From CAUTYU01 sp963545205 (GTDB taxonomy: Bacteria > Desulfobacterota > Desulfovibrionia > Desulfovibrionales > Desulfomicrobiaceae), in the NCBI GenBank assembly GCA_963545205.1, contig CAUUHW010000002.1, positions 186,001 to 250,000 on the forward strand: 64,000 nt of DNA. Reading direction: 5' to 3'. The first letter of the stretch is position 1. Each line of letters begins with the position of its first letter. The notes under the pieces were generated by a model, which saw only the letters and a program-made list of their open reading frames with translations, was not told the DNA's origin and made no database searches. The translations under genes and the position numbers were made by a program. Shown piece after piece: positions 41,833 through 50,764 of the stretch.

Positions 41833-43851
41833 CTACAGGAAATCAAATCGGGAAAAACTCATATTCAGACCGGCCCGGCCCTGACTCACAGAACGCAGCT
41901 GGGTGGAAAAACCAAAGGTCTGACGCAGCGGCGCCAGGGCCACCACGCGCATAAGGTCTTTTTGTTCATCAATGCGCTGTATTCTGCCCCCTCTGGAGTT
42001 GAGCAGGGCAATGCAGTCCCCCAGAAAATCCTGGGGCACGCTGATTTCAATATCCATGATCGGCTCCAGAAGAGCAGGACGAGCCGCCGCAAGCGCTGAT
42101 TGCAGGGCCCTGACTGCCGCCATCCGGTATCCGGCCGGACTCCCGTCCGGCACAGGCCGCAGTTCCTGCAGATACACATGAACGTCCTGCATGGGATAGC
42201 CCTTTACCACACCGGATTCCAGACCATTTTTCAGTCCGTCAAGCACGGCCTGAAGCACCTGGGCGTCAACTTCCCTGTCGTCCAGTTCCAGACGCAGGGC
42301 GTTGCCTGTTCCGCGCCGGGCACTTTCAACCCGCAACCGGGCATGACCGGCATGGGTTTGCTCCCTGAGCTCCCGGCGGTATTCTTCTTCAGCCTGGGCT
42401 GCCCCGCAAACGGTTTCCTGATAAAAGACCTCCGGGTTGCCAAGCCGGAAATCAATCTTCTGTTCGCGCCGCAAACGCTCAATAACCACTGTCAGATGCA
42501 GCTCTCCCATACCGGACAGAACAAACTGTTCACTTTCTTCGTCTTCTGTAAAAAATAGGGTGGGATCTTCTTCAACCACCTTGGTCAGCGCCTGGTACAA
42601 CTCTTTGCGTTCTTCCATGTTGCGGGCTTCCAGGGCAAAAGAAATAACAGGCTTATACTTCGGGATACGTTCCAGAATAATCGGATTATCCCGCTGACAC
42701 AGGGTATCTGCGGTTGTTGTCTGTTTCAGACCTCCAAGCGCGACAATCTGGCCAGCGCCGGCTGTCTCCACCGGCTCCTTACTGCCCGCATGCGGCAAAA
42801 AAATCTGACCAGCACGTTCCACAATATCCTGGGTTGAATTATACAGACTGGAGCCGGTGCTCAGCTGACCGGAATATAAACGAACAAAGACAAGCTTGCG
42901 CGCTCCTTCCATAACAACCTTGAAAGCCAGGGCGGAAAGCGGCCCGTCACTGCGGTTGGCAAATAAAAGTTCCGCCTGGGTACGGGGGGAAATCCCTTTT
43001 GTAGGCGGCAGGTCCGCCGGAGAGGGAAGAAAATCAACAACAGCATCCAGCAGGGGTTGAATACCGGAATTTTTCAGGGCCGAGCCCAGAAGTACCGGCA
43101 CAAAGGCGGAACCAGACGTGCCTTTGCGAATTGCCCTGAGCAGCGCGGCAGGCTCCAGAGACTGTTCGTTCAGGTACGCTTCAAGCAGTTTGTCATCCTG
43201 TTCAACAATCATTTCCAGAGCCAATTTCCGCCAGGGCTCAGCCCAGGCACGCTCTTCTTCTGTCAGCCGCTCTGTTGTCCAGGAGCTGCCTTTGTCCGCC
43301 TGATGAAAAACCAGCTTTTCCATTTTCAGCAGGTCAAGAATCCCTGTAAATTCCCTGCCCTGTCCCACTGGAAGCTGAAGGAGCAACGGTTTGACGCCCA
43401 GGCGCAGACGCATACTGTCCAGCACATTTTCAAAATTGGCTCCGGGCCTGTCCAGCTTGTTGATAAAAGCGATTTTCGCAATCCCGTATTTTTCCGACTG
43501 CCGCCACACAGTCTCACTTTGCGGCTCCACTCCGCCAACAGCGCAAAAAATGCCAATGGCGCCGTCAAGCACCCGCAGGCATCTGTCAACTTCAATCGTA
43601 AAATCAACATGGCCGGGAGTGTCCACAACATTGACACTGTGTCCACGCCAGTCACAGGTTGTACAGGCGGCTGAAATGGTAATTCCCCGCTCCTGCTCTT
43701 CGGGCATAAAGTCCATGGTTGCGTTGCCGTCATGCACTTCTCCCATGCGGTGAATACGTCTGCTGTAAAACAGCATGCGTTCAGTCACGGTTGTCTTGCC
43801 CGCGTCAATATGGGCGATGATGCCAATGTTACGGATGTTGTTCATCTGCAT
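41833..43851 (-). CDS. fusA: Elongation factor G paralogue
   Basis: The 672-residue protein starts at ATG 43849-43851 behind GGAG. It has all GTPase motifs, AHIDAGKTT, RGITI, DTPGHVDF and NKLDRPG, and the five EF-G domains to a C-terminal SFSRFDFL. Usual EF-G is about 690 residues and lies in the str operon with rpsL, rpsG and tuf; none of these is here. It may therefore be a second EF-G (EF-G2 type), involved in recycling or stress, rather than the main factor. Confidence 0.9.
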   Translation of the reverse strand: MQMNNIRNIGIIAHIDAGKTTVTERMLFYSRRIHRMGEVHDGNATMDFMPEEQERGITISAACTTCDWRGHSVNVVDTPGHVDFTIEVDRCLRVLDGAIGIFCAVGGVEPQSETVWRQSEKYGIAKIAFINKLDRPGANFENVLDSMRLRLGVKPLLLQLPVGQGREFTGILDLLKMEKLVFHQADKGSSWTTERLTEEERAWAEPWRKLALEMIVEQDDKLLEAYLNEQSLEPAALLRAIRKGTSGSAFVPVLLGSALKNSGIQPLLDAVVDFLPSPADLPPTKGISPRTQAELLFANRSDGPLSALAFKVVMEGARKLVFVRLYSGQLSTGSSLYNSTQDIVERAGQIFLPHAGSKEPVETAGAGQIVALGGLKQTTTADTLCQRDNPIILERIPKYKPVISFALEARNMEERKELYQALTKVVEEDPTLFFTEDEESEQFVLSGMGELHLTVVIERLRREQKIDFRLGNPEVFYQETVCGAAQAEEEYRRELREQTHAGHARLRVESARRGTGNALRLELDDREVDAQVLQAVLDGLKNGLESGVVKGYPMQDVHVYLQELRPVPDGSPAGYRMAAVRALQSALAAARPALLEPIMDIEISVPQDFLGDCIALLNSRGGRIQRIDEQKDLMRVVALAPLRQTFGFSTQLRSVSQGRAGLNMSFSRFDFL

Positions 43852-43911
43852 GATGTTCTCCGGCCGTAAAAGCAGGCCTTGCACGGACAAAGGCTGTTCT
43901 TCCGGCCTTTC

Positions 43912-44763
43912 TTAAGGACAGGGGGCCAGGGAAAGAACAGTACGAGAGGCAAGAAAAAACGAAAGGCTCAGTTCCGGCCAGTACCAGCTGAGTTCATGGC
44001 CGGGAGCCAGTCCAAGCACAGACTGCCCCGACAACAGGTGAGCCGGAGCAAAAAGAGCGTCACCCCTGAAATCTTCCGGCGCGGCAGAGGCCGGTTGCAG
44101 GTCAAGCGGCGTGTCTGCCGGCGGCTGTCCCCAAAAAGAAAACCCCTGCACTGGGTGGGCCCAGTCCAGAAGGGCTGTTTCCCACTTCCAGTCCTCAGAA
44201 AACAGAATTCCCATGCGCAGGAACGGCGGGGCCTGCCAGAACAGAATATCCTGGGTAGGTGATGAACCGGACAGGGTCTTTGCGCCAAGGCTTAAACATC
44301 TGCCGCTTCCGCCCGCCTTTTGCCTGGCCTGCAGCAACTGTGACAGGGCCGTGGGCGGAAGTTGACAAACAGTTTCCGCTCCACTCAATTCGCAGGCAGT
44401 GAGCAGGGAAGCAGGAAAAGGGGTACTGTTTTCCTCGCGCAGGACAACAAGTTCTTTTACTCCGGCAACCAGAGCAGGCACAAGAGCGGCGCAGAGCTGA
44501 ACAGGAGAGACAAAATCCGGGCCCAGGCAGACGTACACCCAGTCGCAGGCAGCAGTGGATGTACGGACTGTCAAGCCATCAGGCCATGTTTTTTGCGTCA
44601 GACTTGACAGTTGCGGCAGGCCGCCGGTCAGAGCAAAGGCATGGGCAATGCTTTTTTTCAGCCAGGAACGGCGCACGTCACCCGTTTGTTCGTAGGCGGC
44701 GGCCAAATCCTCATCCCTGACCAGCCAGTCGTTCACACGGGCAAGAAAATCAAAGTCAGACAC
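43912..44763 (-). CDS. Conserved hypothetical protein with an ALDH/HisD-like segment
   Basis: The 283-residue protein lacks a signal or membrane helix. The segment WVYVCLGPDFVSPVQLCAAL followed by VPALVAGVKELVVL resembles the Rossmann stretch of histidinol and aldehyde dehydrogenases (a VPA-VAGVKE pattern), but catalytic Cys/His/Glu motifs are not seen. It is rich in Trp, Pro and Ser. It may be a degenerate or specialised member. It starts 39 bases behind bamD on the same strand. Confidence 0.6.
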   Translation of the reverse strand: MSDFDFLARVNDWLVRDEDLAAAYEQTGDVRRSWLKKSIAHAFALTGGLPQLSSLTQKTWPDGLTVRTSTAACDWVYVCLGPDFVSPVQLCAALVPALVAGVKELVVLREENSTPFPASLLTACELSGAETVCQLPPTALSQLLQARQKAGGSGRCLSLGAKTLSGSSPTQDILFWQAPPFLRMGILFSEDWKWETALLDWAHPVQGFSFWGQPPADTPLDLQPASAAPEDFRGDALFAPAHLLSGQSVLGLAPGHELSWYWPELSLSFFLASRTVLSLAPCP

Positions 44764-44802
44764 CTCTCACTCCAGGGTTGGCATGGCCAAAACAAGAACC
44801 TG

Positions 44803-45510
44803 CTAGAGCCAGTCAAACCACTGCCGCCAGCTCCCTTTTTCCTTCTCCTCTGCCAAACGGGATTGCTGTTCAATATCACGCAAATAGGCCACCTGTGCCC
44901 GTTCACGGGCATAAGTCGCTATTTCAGGAAAATCGTCAAAAGCGGAGGCCAGGGCCTGATAACGGCTCCAGGCGGCTTTATACTGGCTTCTGCGCCAATA
45001 AAAATCAGCGACAAAAATCTCATGCCTGGCCTGATGTTCCCGACATTTACGCACATAAGTCCGTGCTCTTTGCGCGTAGGGGGAATCAGGGTATGACTCC
45101 TCTACGCGGTGAAAATACTCCAGCGCCTCGGCCATATGCTCCTGAGGCAGATCAATCGTCACAAGCTGGTTAAAGTTTGCCAGACCGGTCTGAAAAAGCA
45201 CGTACGCCATGTTCTCGTCCCGTGGGTGAAGCGAGGCAAATTCCTTATACGCTTCCGTAGCCATAGCGTATTTTTTGCCCAGGAAATAGGCATCCGCCAG
45301 ACTGAGTTCGGCGCTGACGGTATACGGACTGAAAGGAAAACGGTCTTTCAGTTTTTCATACAATTTCACGGCCTTATCATATTTTCCGGACTGCATGGCT
45401 TCATAGCCGGCTTCAGACAATTCGCGGGGCGTATCAAGCGATTGCGAAGCAAATCCGCAGCCGCTGGCCAATAACGCAAGAAAAAGTAAGGGATAAAAAA
45501 ATCTATTCAT
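44803..45510 (-). CDS. bamD: Outer membrane assembly lipoprotein BamD
   Basis: The 235-residue protein has a lipobox LLASGC with Cys18 and five TPR-like repeats (about 30-210), including YEKLKDRFPFSPYTVSAEL and VEESYPDSPYAQRARTYV, as in BamD/ComL. It is part of the beta-barrel assembly machine that would also insert TolC and PilQ. It begins 1 base behind the broken trxB. Confidence 0.92.
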   Translation of the reverse strand: MNRFFYPLLFLALLASGCGFASQSLDTPRELSEAGYEAMQSGKYDKAVKLYEKLKDRFPFSPYTVSAELSLADAYFLGKKYAMATEAYKEFASLHPRDENMAYVLFQTGLANFNQLVTIDLPQEHMAEALEYFHRVEESYPDSPYAQRARTYVRKCREHQARHEIFVADFYWRRSQYKAAWSRYQALASAFDDFPEIATYARERAQVAYLRDIEQQSRLAEEKEKGSWRQWFDWL

Positions 45511-45511
45511 A

Positions 45512-45845
45512 TTAATCCAAAAAGGCGCTCACGCTGTGAGCGGCAACAGCTCCATCGCCAACAGCGCCGGCAATCTGCCGGCAGGACTTTGCCCGGCAGT
45601 CTCCACAAACCAGTACATATCACAGGAAAACCCGTCCGGTTGACGCTCAAAAAATTCAGCCAGCCTGTATCCTTTGATACCGTCAGGAAAACCAGGAGAA
45701 TTCTCCACCTCTTCGGTCATCAGAACCTGCCCGCCAGCAGCCATCATTTCAACCCAGGCAACCGACAGACCGGACCGGAGCAGAATAGAGCAGTCATCAT
45801 ACCAGCCGGGCCGCCTCCGACAACAATCGCCTGATACGGACTCAT
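45512..45845 (-). pseudogene. trxB: Gutted thioredoxin reductase gene (both ends only)
   Basis: ATG 45843-45845 begins MSPYQAIVVGGGPAGMMTAL, the FAD-binding start of TrxB. One missing base then shifts the frame; the next frame gives GLSVAWVEMMAAGGQVLMTE and ENSPGFPDGIKGYRLAEFF. It then switches to CGDCRAKSCRQ followed by GDGAVAAHSVSAFLD and a stop, the C-terminal end of TrxB. The central NADPH domain with the redox CxxC is gone: 334 bases remain of about 920. It sits where a working trxB would be, between trxA and bamD. Confidence 0.88.
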
Positions 45846-46163
45846 CTACAGAGCCTTGGCCAGCATCTGCTTCAGGTTGCTTTTGGCGACAGCGCCCGTG
45901 ACCTGCTCAATCACTTCTCCCTTGTTGAACAGGATGAGCGTGGGAATCGCCCGGATAGAATATTTTCCGGCAGTGGCCGGATTTTCATCCACATTTATTT
46001 TTACAATTTTAACCTGGCCGGCAAATTCCTCACTCAATTCATCAAGCACAGGAGCAATCGCCCGGCACGGGCCGCACCAGGGAGCCCAGAAATCGACCAG
46101 AACCGGAAGTTCACTTTGCAAGATATCATTTTCAAAACTCTTGTCGCTGACCTGCGTTGCCAT
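45846..46163 (-). CDS. trxA: Thioredoxin
   Basis: The 105-residue protein starts at ATG 46161-46163 behind AAGGAG and has the active site FWAPWCGPC (Cys30, Cys33) and cis-Pro motif AIPTLILF. It is a normal cytoplasmic thioredoxin. Its stop codon abuts the ATG of the broken trxB, so its usual reductase partner is not made from this locus. Confidence 0.95.
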   Translation of the reverse strand: MATQVSDKSFENDILQSELPVLVDFWAPWCGPCRAIAPVLDELSEEFAGQVKIVKINVDENPATAGKYSIRAIPTLILFNKGEVIEQVTGAVAKSNLKQMLAKAL

Positions 46164-46208
46164 AACAATCTCCTTTTGTATGGGATGGTTTTTAATTGGA
46201 AGCCTATC

Positions 46209-46236
46209 AATATGATTCACAAAGACAACCTGTCAA
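46209..46236 (-). promoter_or_regulatory. Promoter candidate for trxA
   Basis: TTGACA (46231-46236), 16 bases, CATATT (46209-46214) on the minus strand, about 45 bases before trxA. The divergent rfbA begins at 46374. Confidence 0.45.
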
Positions 46237-46373
46237 GCCTGTTTCTGCAGCCAAAACTGTTCTCCCCAAACCGGCCCCGCCCCCGGCCAGCAGCACACTT
46301 GTCTATCAGCGCGATCTGGCATAGACAGAACCAGTATCAGAATATATTGGCCACAACTGACAAGGACGGCGTT

Positions 46374-47240
46374 ATGAAAGGCATTATCCTGGCAGGCGGT
46401 TCAGGCACCCGCTTGTATCCGCTCACACTGAGCACCAGTAAACAACTGCTTCCGGTGTATGACAAACCCATGATCTACTATCCGCTTTCAGTCCTGATGC
46501 TGGCCGGGATTCGTGATATTCTGGTCATTTCCACACCGCGTGACCTGCCCGCCTTTGAATACCTGCTTGGCAGCGGCTCAAGCCTTGGACTGACCATTTC
46601 CTATGCTGTCCAGGCCGAACCCAAAGGTCTGGCCCAGGCCCTGACCATCGGACGCGACTTTCTGGCCGGTCAGAAATGCGCTCTGGTGCTGGGCGACAAT
46701 ATCCTCTACGGACAGGGGCTGTCCGGCATTCTGGAACGCTGCGCCGCGCTTGACCAGGGCGCAATTATTTTCGGCTACCTGGTGCGCAATCCCAACCGCT
46801 ATGGAGTGGTCAATTTTGACGCTGACAAACGGGTCGTTGGTATTGAAGAAAAACCTGAACAGCCGAAATCACGCTATGCCGTACCGGGCGTGTATTTTTA
46901 CGACGAACAGGCTCCCGCGCTGGCAGCCGGACTTACGCCCTCCCCCAGAGGAGAACTTGAAATCACGGATCTGAACCTGGCCTACCTGCGACAAAAACAG
47001 CTGCGGGTTGAAGTGCTTGGACGTGGCGTGGCCTGGCTGGACGCCGGCACCCACGAATCCCTGCACCAGGCAGGAGCCTTTGTTCAGGCCATTCAGGAAC
47101 GGCAGGGGTTCAAAATAGGTTGCGTGGAAGAAATCGCTTACCAGAAAGGATTTATTCACCAAAAAGACCTGCTGAGTCTCGCCGGGGCCTATAAAAATGA
47201 TTATGGCCGCTATCTGGAACAGGTCGCTCTTGAGCAGTAA
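46374..47240 (+). CDS. rfbA: Glucose-1-phosphate thymidylyltransferase
   Basis: The 288-residue protein starts at ATG 46374 behind AAGGA. It shows LAGGSGTRLYPLT, DKPMIYYPLS, VLGDNILYG and WLDAGTHESL, full RmlA/RfbA signatures. It makes dTDP-glucose, the first step to dTDP-rhamnose for surface polysaccharide. The other rml genes are not in the window. A longer frame from 46116 overlaps the trxA promoter and is rejected. Confidence 0.94.
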   Translation: MKGIILAGGSGTRLYPLTLSTSKQLLPVYDKPMIYYPLSVLMLAGIRDILVISTPRDLPAFEYLLGSGSSLGLTISYAVQAEPKGLAQALTIGRDFLAGQKCALVLGDNILYGQGLSGILERCAALDQGAIIFGYLVRNPNRYGVVNFDADKRVVGIEEKPEQPKSRYAVPGVYFYDEQAPALAAGLTPSPRGELEITDLNLAYLRQKQLRVEVLGRGVAWLDAGTHESLHQAGAFVQAIQERQGFKIGCVEEIAYQKGFIHQKDLLSLAGAYKNDYGRYLEQVALEQ

Positions 47241-47374
47241 GCCCCGGGCCCTGACGGGCCTGCGCTGCCACAGACTGCTTGCACGATTTTTTACTTTCCA
47301 GCTTGCTTTTTCACGCAACGCAGTATATTTTTTAGCGAACTTTTTTCCCATACAATCTTTTTCAGGAGAAAGAC

Positions 47375-47803
47375 ATGGCTCTTGCGCAGGAAGAATTTCA
47401 ACAGATTGAAACTTTTCTCTATGAAAACCTGCCCCGTATTTTCGCGGAGCACAATATCATCTCTCCGTCCTCTCCCTATGAAGTAGAGATGCGGGAACGG
47501 ATTGTCAGGGTGGAAGAAGAACTGAAAAATCAGCGGGAACTGATGAAAGAGCAGTTCAAGCTGACCGAGAAGCGCTTTGAGCAGATAGAAAAACGCTTCG
47601 AGCAGATAGAGAAACGGTTCGAGCAGGTGGACAAACGCTTTGAGCAGATAGAGAAGCGATTCGAACAGATAGACAAGCGCTTTGAGCAGGTGGACAAGCG
47701 GTTCGAGGAGATGAACTCCAGGTTCAACATGATGTTTTCATTCATATCCCTCGGTTTTACCCTGCTGGCCGCAATGATGACTGTGTTCAAATTTTTGAAT
47801 TGA
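47375..47803 (+). CDS. Heptad-repeat coiled-coil protein with C-terminal membrane helix
   Basis: The 142-residue protein follows AGGAG. A helical N-terminal part (MALAQEEFQQIETFLYENL) is followed by a coiled coil whose core is seven 7-residue units of the type KRFEQIE/KRFEQVD (residues 66-114), then FNMMFSFISLGFTLLAAMM, a membrane helix, and a short tail. It resembles the layout of the frameshifted gene at 18929 but without its signal peptide. Function unknown; tail-anchored scaffold-like proteins of this type are common in bacteria. Confidence 0.72.
   Translation: MALAQEEFQQIETFLYENLPRIFAEHNIISPSSPYEVEMRERIVRVEEELKNQRELMKEQFKLTEKRFEQIEKRFEQIEKRFEQVDKRFEQIEKRFEQIDKRFEQVDKRFEEMNSRFNMMFSFISLGFTLLAAMMTVFKFLN
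47570..47716 (+). repeat. Seven 21-bp coding repeats
   Basis: Seven in-frame units of 21 bases, each coding KRFEQ or KRFEE plus two residues (IE, VD, ID or MN), differ mainly at third codon positions and at the last two codons. They look like unequal-crossover or slippage repeats with later drift. Confidence 0.85.
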
Positions 47804-47842
47804 TTCGGCCGGCAACTGGCCTGCCCCCCTGCGCGCGTCAAT

Positions 47843-48988
47843 TTACTGTAATTTTTTCCAGGGCAGGGCAAAGGCACAGGGCATGGCCAGAAATGACAGG
47901 CACGCGCTGATTAAAAAGGCCTTTTGAAAACCAACCATGTCCGCCATCCAGCCCATAAGCAGCAGGACCAGCGCGGTAATCACAAAATTGAGCCCCATAT
48001 AAATTCCATTGGCCGCGCCGCGATGACCACCAGAAAATTCCTGGGTCAAAGCCATGAGCACCGGCGTACAGGAAAAGGTGAGCAGGCCCAGCAGAACCAG
48101 CAGCAGCGCGCTGGTGAGTCCTGAGCTGAATACAAACAGCAGCAATAAAAACGGACTGACAGCCAGACTGAGCAGCAAAACAGGTTTGCGGCCCAAACGG
48201 TCACTGGAAGAACCGCCCAGAAAGGTACCAACCGTACCGGCCAGCTCAAGCAGGGTTAAGGCCGCTCCGCCCATAAAAATCGTACTGCCCTGACCAACCA
48301 TGTACACAGGCAGATAATTGCTCAGACTGTTCAGGATAAAGGCCCTGGCCAGAAGTAACCCGGCCAGCGGCACGACAACCGGCCGCAAAGCCGTCCAGGC
48401 AGCCTGCCACGATTTTTCCCTGGCCTCGGAAAGTGTTGTCATGCCCGCGCTGAAACGAAACAGTAAAAAAGTGGCAATCAGGGCCAGCAGTGCCAGGGGC
48501 CAAAGAGAGCGCACACCAAAAAGGGCAATCCCCCCCACACAGAGCAACGGCCCTAGACTGCGGGCAATTTCTCCGGCCATCATCCACACACTCATGCCCC
48601 GCCCCAGTTTTTCACCCGCAACACGGGCAACAAGTACCGGCCCGCTCACGTGCAAAACAGCGGAGCTGATTCCGGCCAGAAACATAAGGCAGCAGAGCCA
48701 GAAATATCCGGGAGCGGCCCCCAGCAGGGTCATGCAACACGCTGTTGCCAACGGACAAAACACAAACAGCGGACACAGATTTAATCTGTCCGTGTACAGG
48801 CCCATAAACGGATTGGCCAGAGACGGCAGCCGAAAAACAACAGTTAAAAACCCGGCCAGGGTCATGGAAAGTGACAGGTTATCAACAAGCAAAGGGAGCA
48901 GGGGCGGCAAAAACGCCGAATACAGGTCATGGGTGAAATGGCCGCAGGAAAGAGTGATGACCTTTGTTGTTTGAAATGAACGAGACAT
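47843..48988 (-). CDS. MFS transporter, fosmidomycin-resistance-like
   Basis: The 381-residue protein starts at ATG 48986-48988 behind GGAG and has 12 hydrophobic segments. The cytoplasmic loop motifs are GLYTDRLN after helix 2 and SSSDRLGRKPVLL after helix 8. The start LSCGHFTHDLYSAFLPPLLPL is typical of Fsr-type exporters. Substrate unknown. It ends close behind the converging coiled-coil gene. Confidence 0.85.
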   Translation of the reverse strand: MSRSFQTTKVITLSCGHFTHDLYSAFLPPLLPLLVDNLSLSMTLAGFLTVVFRLPSLANPFMGLYTDRLNLCPLFVFCPLATACCMTLLGAAPGYFWLCCLMFLAGISSAVLHVSGPVLVARVAGEKLGRGMSVWMMAGEIARSLGPLLCVGGIALFGVRSLWPLALLALIATFLLFRFSAGMTTLSEAREKSWQAAWTALRPVVVPLAGLLLARAFILNSLSNYLPVYMVGQGSTIFMGGAALTLLELAGTVGTFLGGSSSDRLGRKPVLLLSLAVSPFLLLLFVFSSGLTSALLLVLLGLLTFSCTPVLMALTQEFSGGHRGAANGIYMGLNFVITALVLLLMGWMADMVGFQKAFLISACLSFLAMPCAFALPWKKLQ

Positions 48989-49021
48989 ATGTTTCTCCGT
49001 CACACAGCCATATCTGAGAAG

Positions 49022-49855
49022 TTACGAACGGGAAAATTTTTTCACCTGACAATTCGCGCAGAAAGTAGAGGTACGGCCGGCAATTTTCATGGTTTCCAGA
49101 GCCCGGGAACAACAGGGGCAGGGTTGGCCTTTTTTGCCATAGACCTGAAACTCGTTTTGAAAGGCTCCCGGCTCTCCTGCTGCGTTGCGATAATCCCGGA
49201 CAGAACTCCCCCCAAGCAAAATCGCCTTTTGCAATACTGCCCGCAAGGCCGCGTGCAGATGCTGGTATCTGGCCTCGCTCACATCACAGGCCAGACAGGC
49301 CGGATGAATTCCAGCCATGAACAGGGATTCATCAGCATAGATATTCCCGATTCCGGCCAGGCAGTGCTGGTCAAGCAGCAGGGATTTGATGGCCGCCCTG
49401 CGACGGGAAAAAATCTTCGTAAAATCCCTGTTACCTATTTCCAGAGGTTCCGGCCCGAGCATGGCAAAAAAATCCCACTGACGCAGACCTTCGGGGCTAA
49501 AGATAATGGAATAACCAAATCGGCGTTGATCCTGAAAAAAGAGCTGATTGCCGTCATCAAGAAAAAAGCTGATATGCGTGTGCGCGTCCGGTTCAGTTTC
49601 AGCAGTCGCAATCCAGACCCGGCCTGTCATCTTAAGGTGAAAAACCAGATGCAGCTGTTCATCCAGATCAAAAATAAGCAGTTTGCCCCGCCGCCAGATA
49701 TTGGTCACGGTTTTTCCCAGGATTCCGGCTTGATACCGGACAGGGTCGCCGCTGATGATTTCAGGCGTGAGGATAAACAGATCAACAATCCGCCGGCCTC
49801 TCAGGCCCTGGCGCAAACCACGGGCAATGGTTTCTACTTCAGGCAGTTCAGGCAT
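49022..49855 (-). CDS. mutM: Formamidopyrimidine-DNA glycosylase
   Basis: The 277-residue protein starts with PELPEVETIARGL after the Met (Pro2 is the nucleophile, Glu3 catalytic). It has the helix-two-turn-helix LAGIGNIYADESLF and a C-terminal Cys4 zinc finger (CPCC ... CANC). It removes 8-oxoguanine. The family start and end are both present, so it is full length. Confidence 0.95.
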   Translation of the reverse strand: MPELPEVETIARGLRQGLRGRRIVDLFILTPEIISGDPVRYQAGILGKTVTNIWRRGKLLIFDLDEQLHLVFHLKMTGRVWIATAETEPDAHTHISFFLDDGNQLFFQDQRRFGYSIIFSPEGLRQWDFFAMLGPEPLEIGNRDFTKIFSRRRAAIKSLLLDQHCLAGIGNIYADESLFMAGIHPACLACDVSEARYQHLHAALRAVLQKAILLGGSSVRDYRNAAGEPGAFQNEFQVYGKKGQPCPCCSRALETMKIAGRTSTFCANCQVKKFSRS

Positions 49856-49870
49856 ATATTTTCCCGCCTG

Positions 49871-50764
49871 TCACTTCTCCGCCTGCAAAGGCAGCGAATC
49901 TTCCACTGGACACAAAAAAAAGATTACTGTTGCACCGGGATTAAAATTATCCTGCCGGAACTGATGCAGTTCAGCCATTTTCCGTATGGGAGTAAAGCGA
50001 AGAATAGCGGCTGACTGCTGTAAACAGCGCAAACGGTACTCAATGCCCCAGCCATTTTCCACATGTCCGCTGCCCGCCAGAAGAAGAACAGGGCCATCTT
50101 TCCTGGCCCGCGCGGCGTTCCAGGCCATGACTGAGTCCCACAATGCCTGAGTTTTCAAAAACCGGTTTTCATCAACTCGTTGCCCCAGCATGGCCTTGTG
50201 ACTGGTGAAAAACTCCAGCAGCCATTCTTTTTGTCGGGAACAGGCTGGTACAAAAGGAAAATCCACCTGTTCCCCGCCCATGGCCATGCGCCGAATCCGC
50301 TCACGGGGCAGGTTCAGCGGACAAAGCGGCAAACCAGCGGCCCGCACGGCCGCAAACACCGGACGATAAAGAGCAAAAGCGTGTCCCCAGCGTTTTTTCC
50401 AGTTAAGAGCCTCTTCTAAATCATCCACTCCGATTCTTCCCTGAAAAAAAGCATCCAGAACAGGCTGCTGCTCGCCCAGAAGCATTTCCATGCCCACAAT
50501 AAGATCCGGTCGTTCCTGACCAGCCAGGCTGACGATACGGGCCTGTACGGCATGATCACAGGCACTGCGATGATTTTCGCCAACCAGGATAAAATCAGCC
50601 CCGCGAAAAAGGGGCAGCAGGTCAGCCTCAGACATGGGCTTTCCCGCCAGGGAATAAAAACGGGGCGCGCTTTTATCCGGCAGTGGAACCTGTTTTTGAC
50701 AAGCGCAGAGACTGACAAGCAAAAAACAGCAGGCCCCAAATCCCGCAAGCCGGGCTAATCCCAT
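49871..50764 (-). CDS. ChaN family lipoprotein
   Basis: The 297-residue protein has a lipoprotein signal (LVSLCAC, lipid Cys about residue 22), the ChaN motifs ILVGENHRSACDH and GMEMLL, and the late VLLLAGSGHVENGWGI. ChaN proteins (DUF399) bind haem pairs and are thought to act in iron handling at the outer membrane. It overlaps the paaK-like gene by 10 bases, so they are translated together. Confidence 0.87.
   Translation of the reverse strand: MGLARLAGFGACCFLLVSLCACQKQVPLPDKSAPRFYSLAGKPMSEADLLPLFRGADFILVGENHRSACDHAVQARIVSLAGQERPDLIVGMEMLLGEQQPVLDAFFQGRIGVDDLEEALNWKKRWGHAFALYRPVFAAVRAAGLPLCPLNLPRERIRRMAMGGEQVDFPFVPACSRQKEWLLEFFTSHKAMLGQRVDENRFLKTQALWDSVMAWNAARARKDGPVLLLAGSGHVENGWGIEYRLRCLQQSAAILRFTPIRKMAELHQFRQDNFNPGATVIFFLCPVEDSLPLQAEK

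Noticed and set aside
46116..46373. Upstream extension of rfbA
   Set aside because: It overlaps trxA and its promoter; ATG 46374 begins the conserved N-terminus.
47570..47716. CRISPR array
   Set aside because: The 21-bp repeats are contiguous and in frame within a coiled-coil gene, with no spacers.
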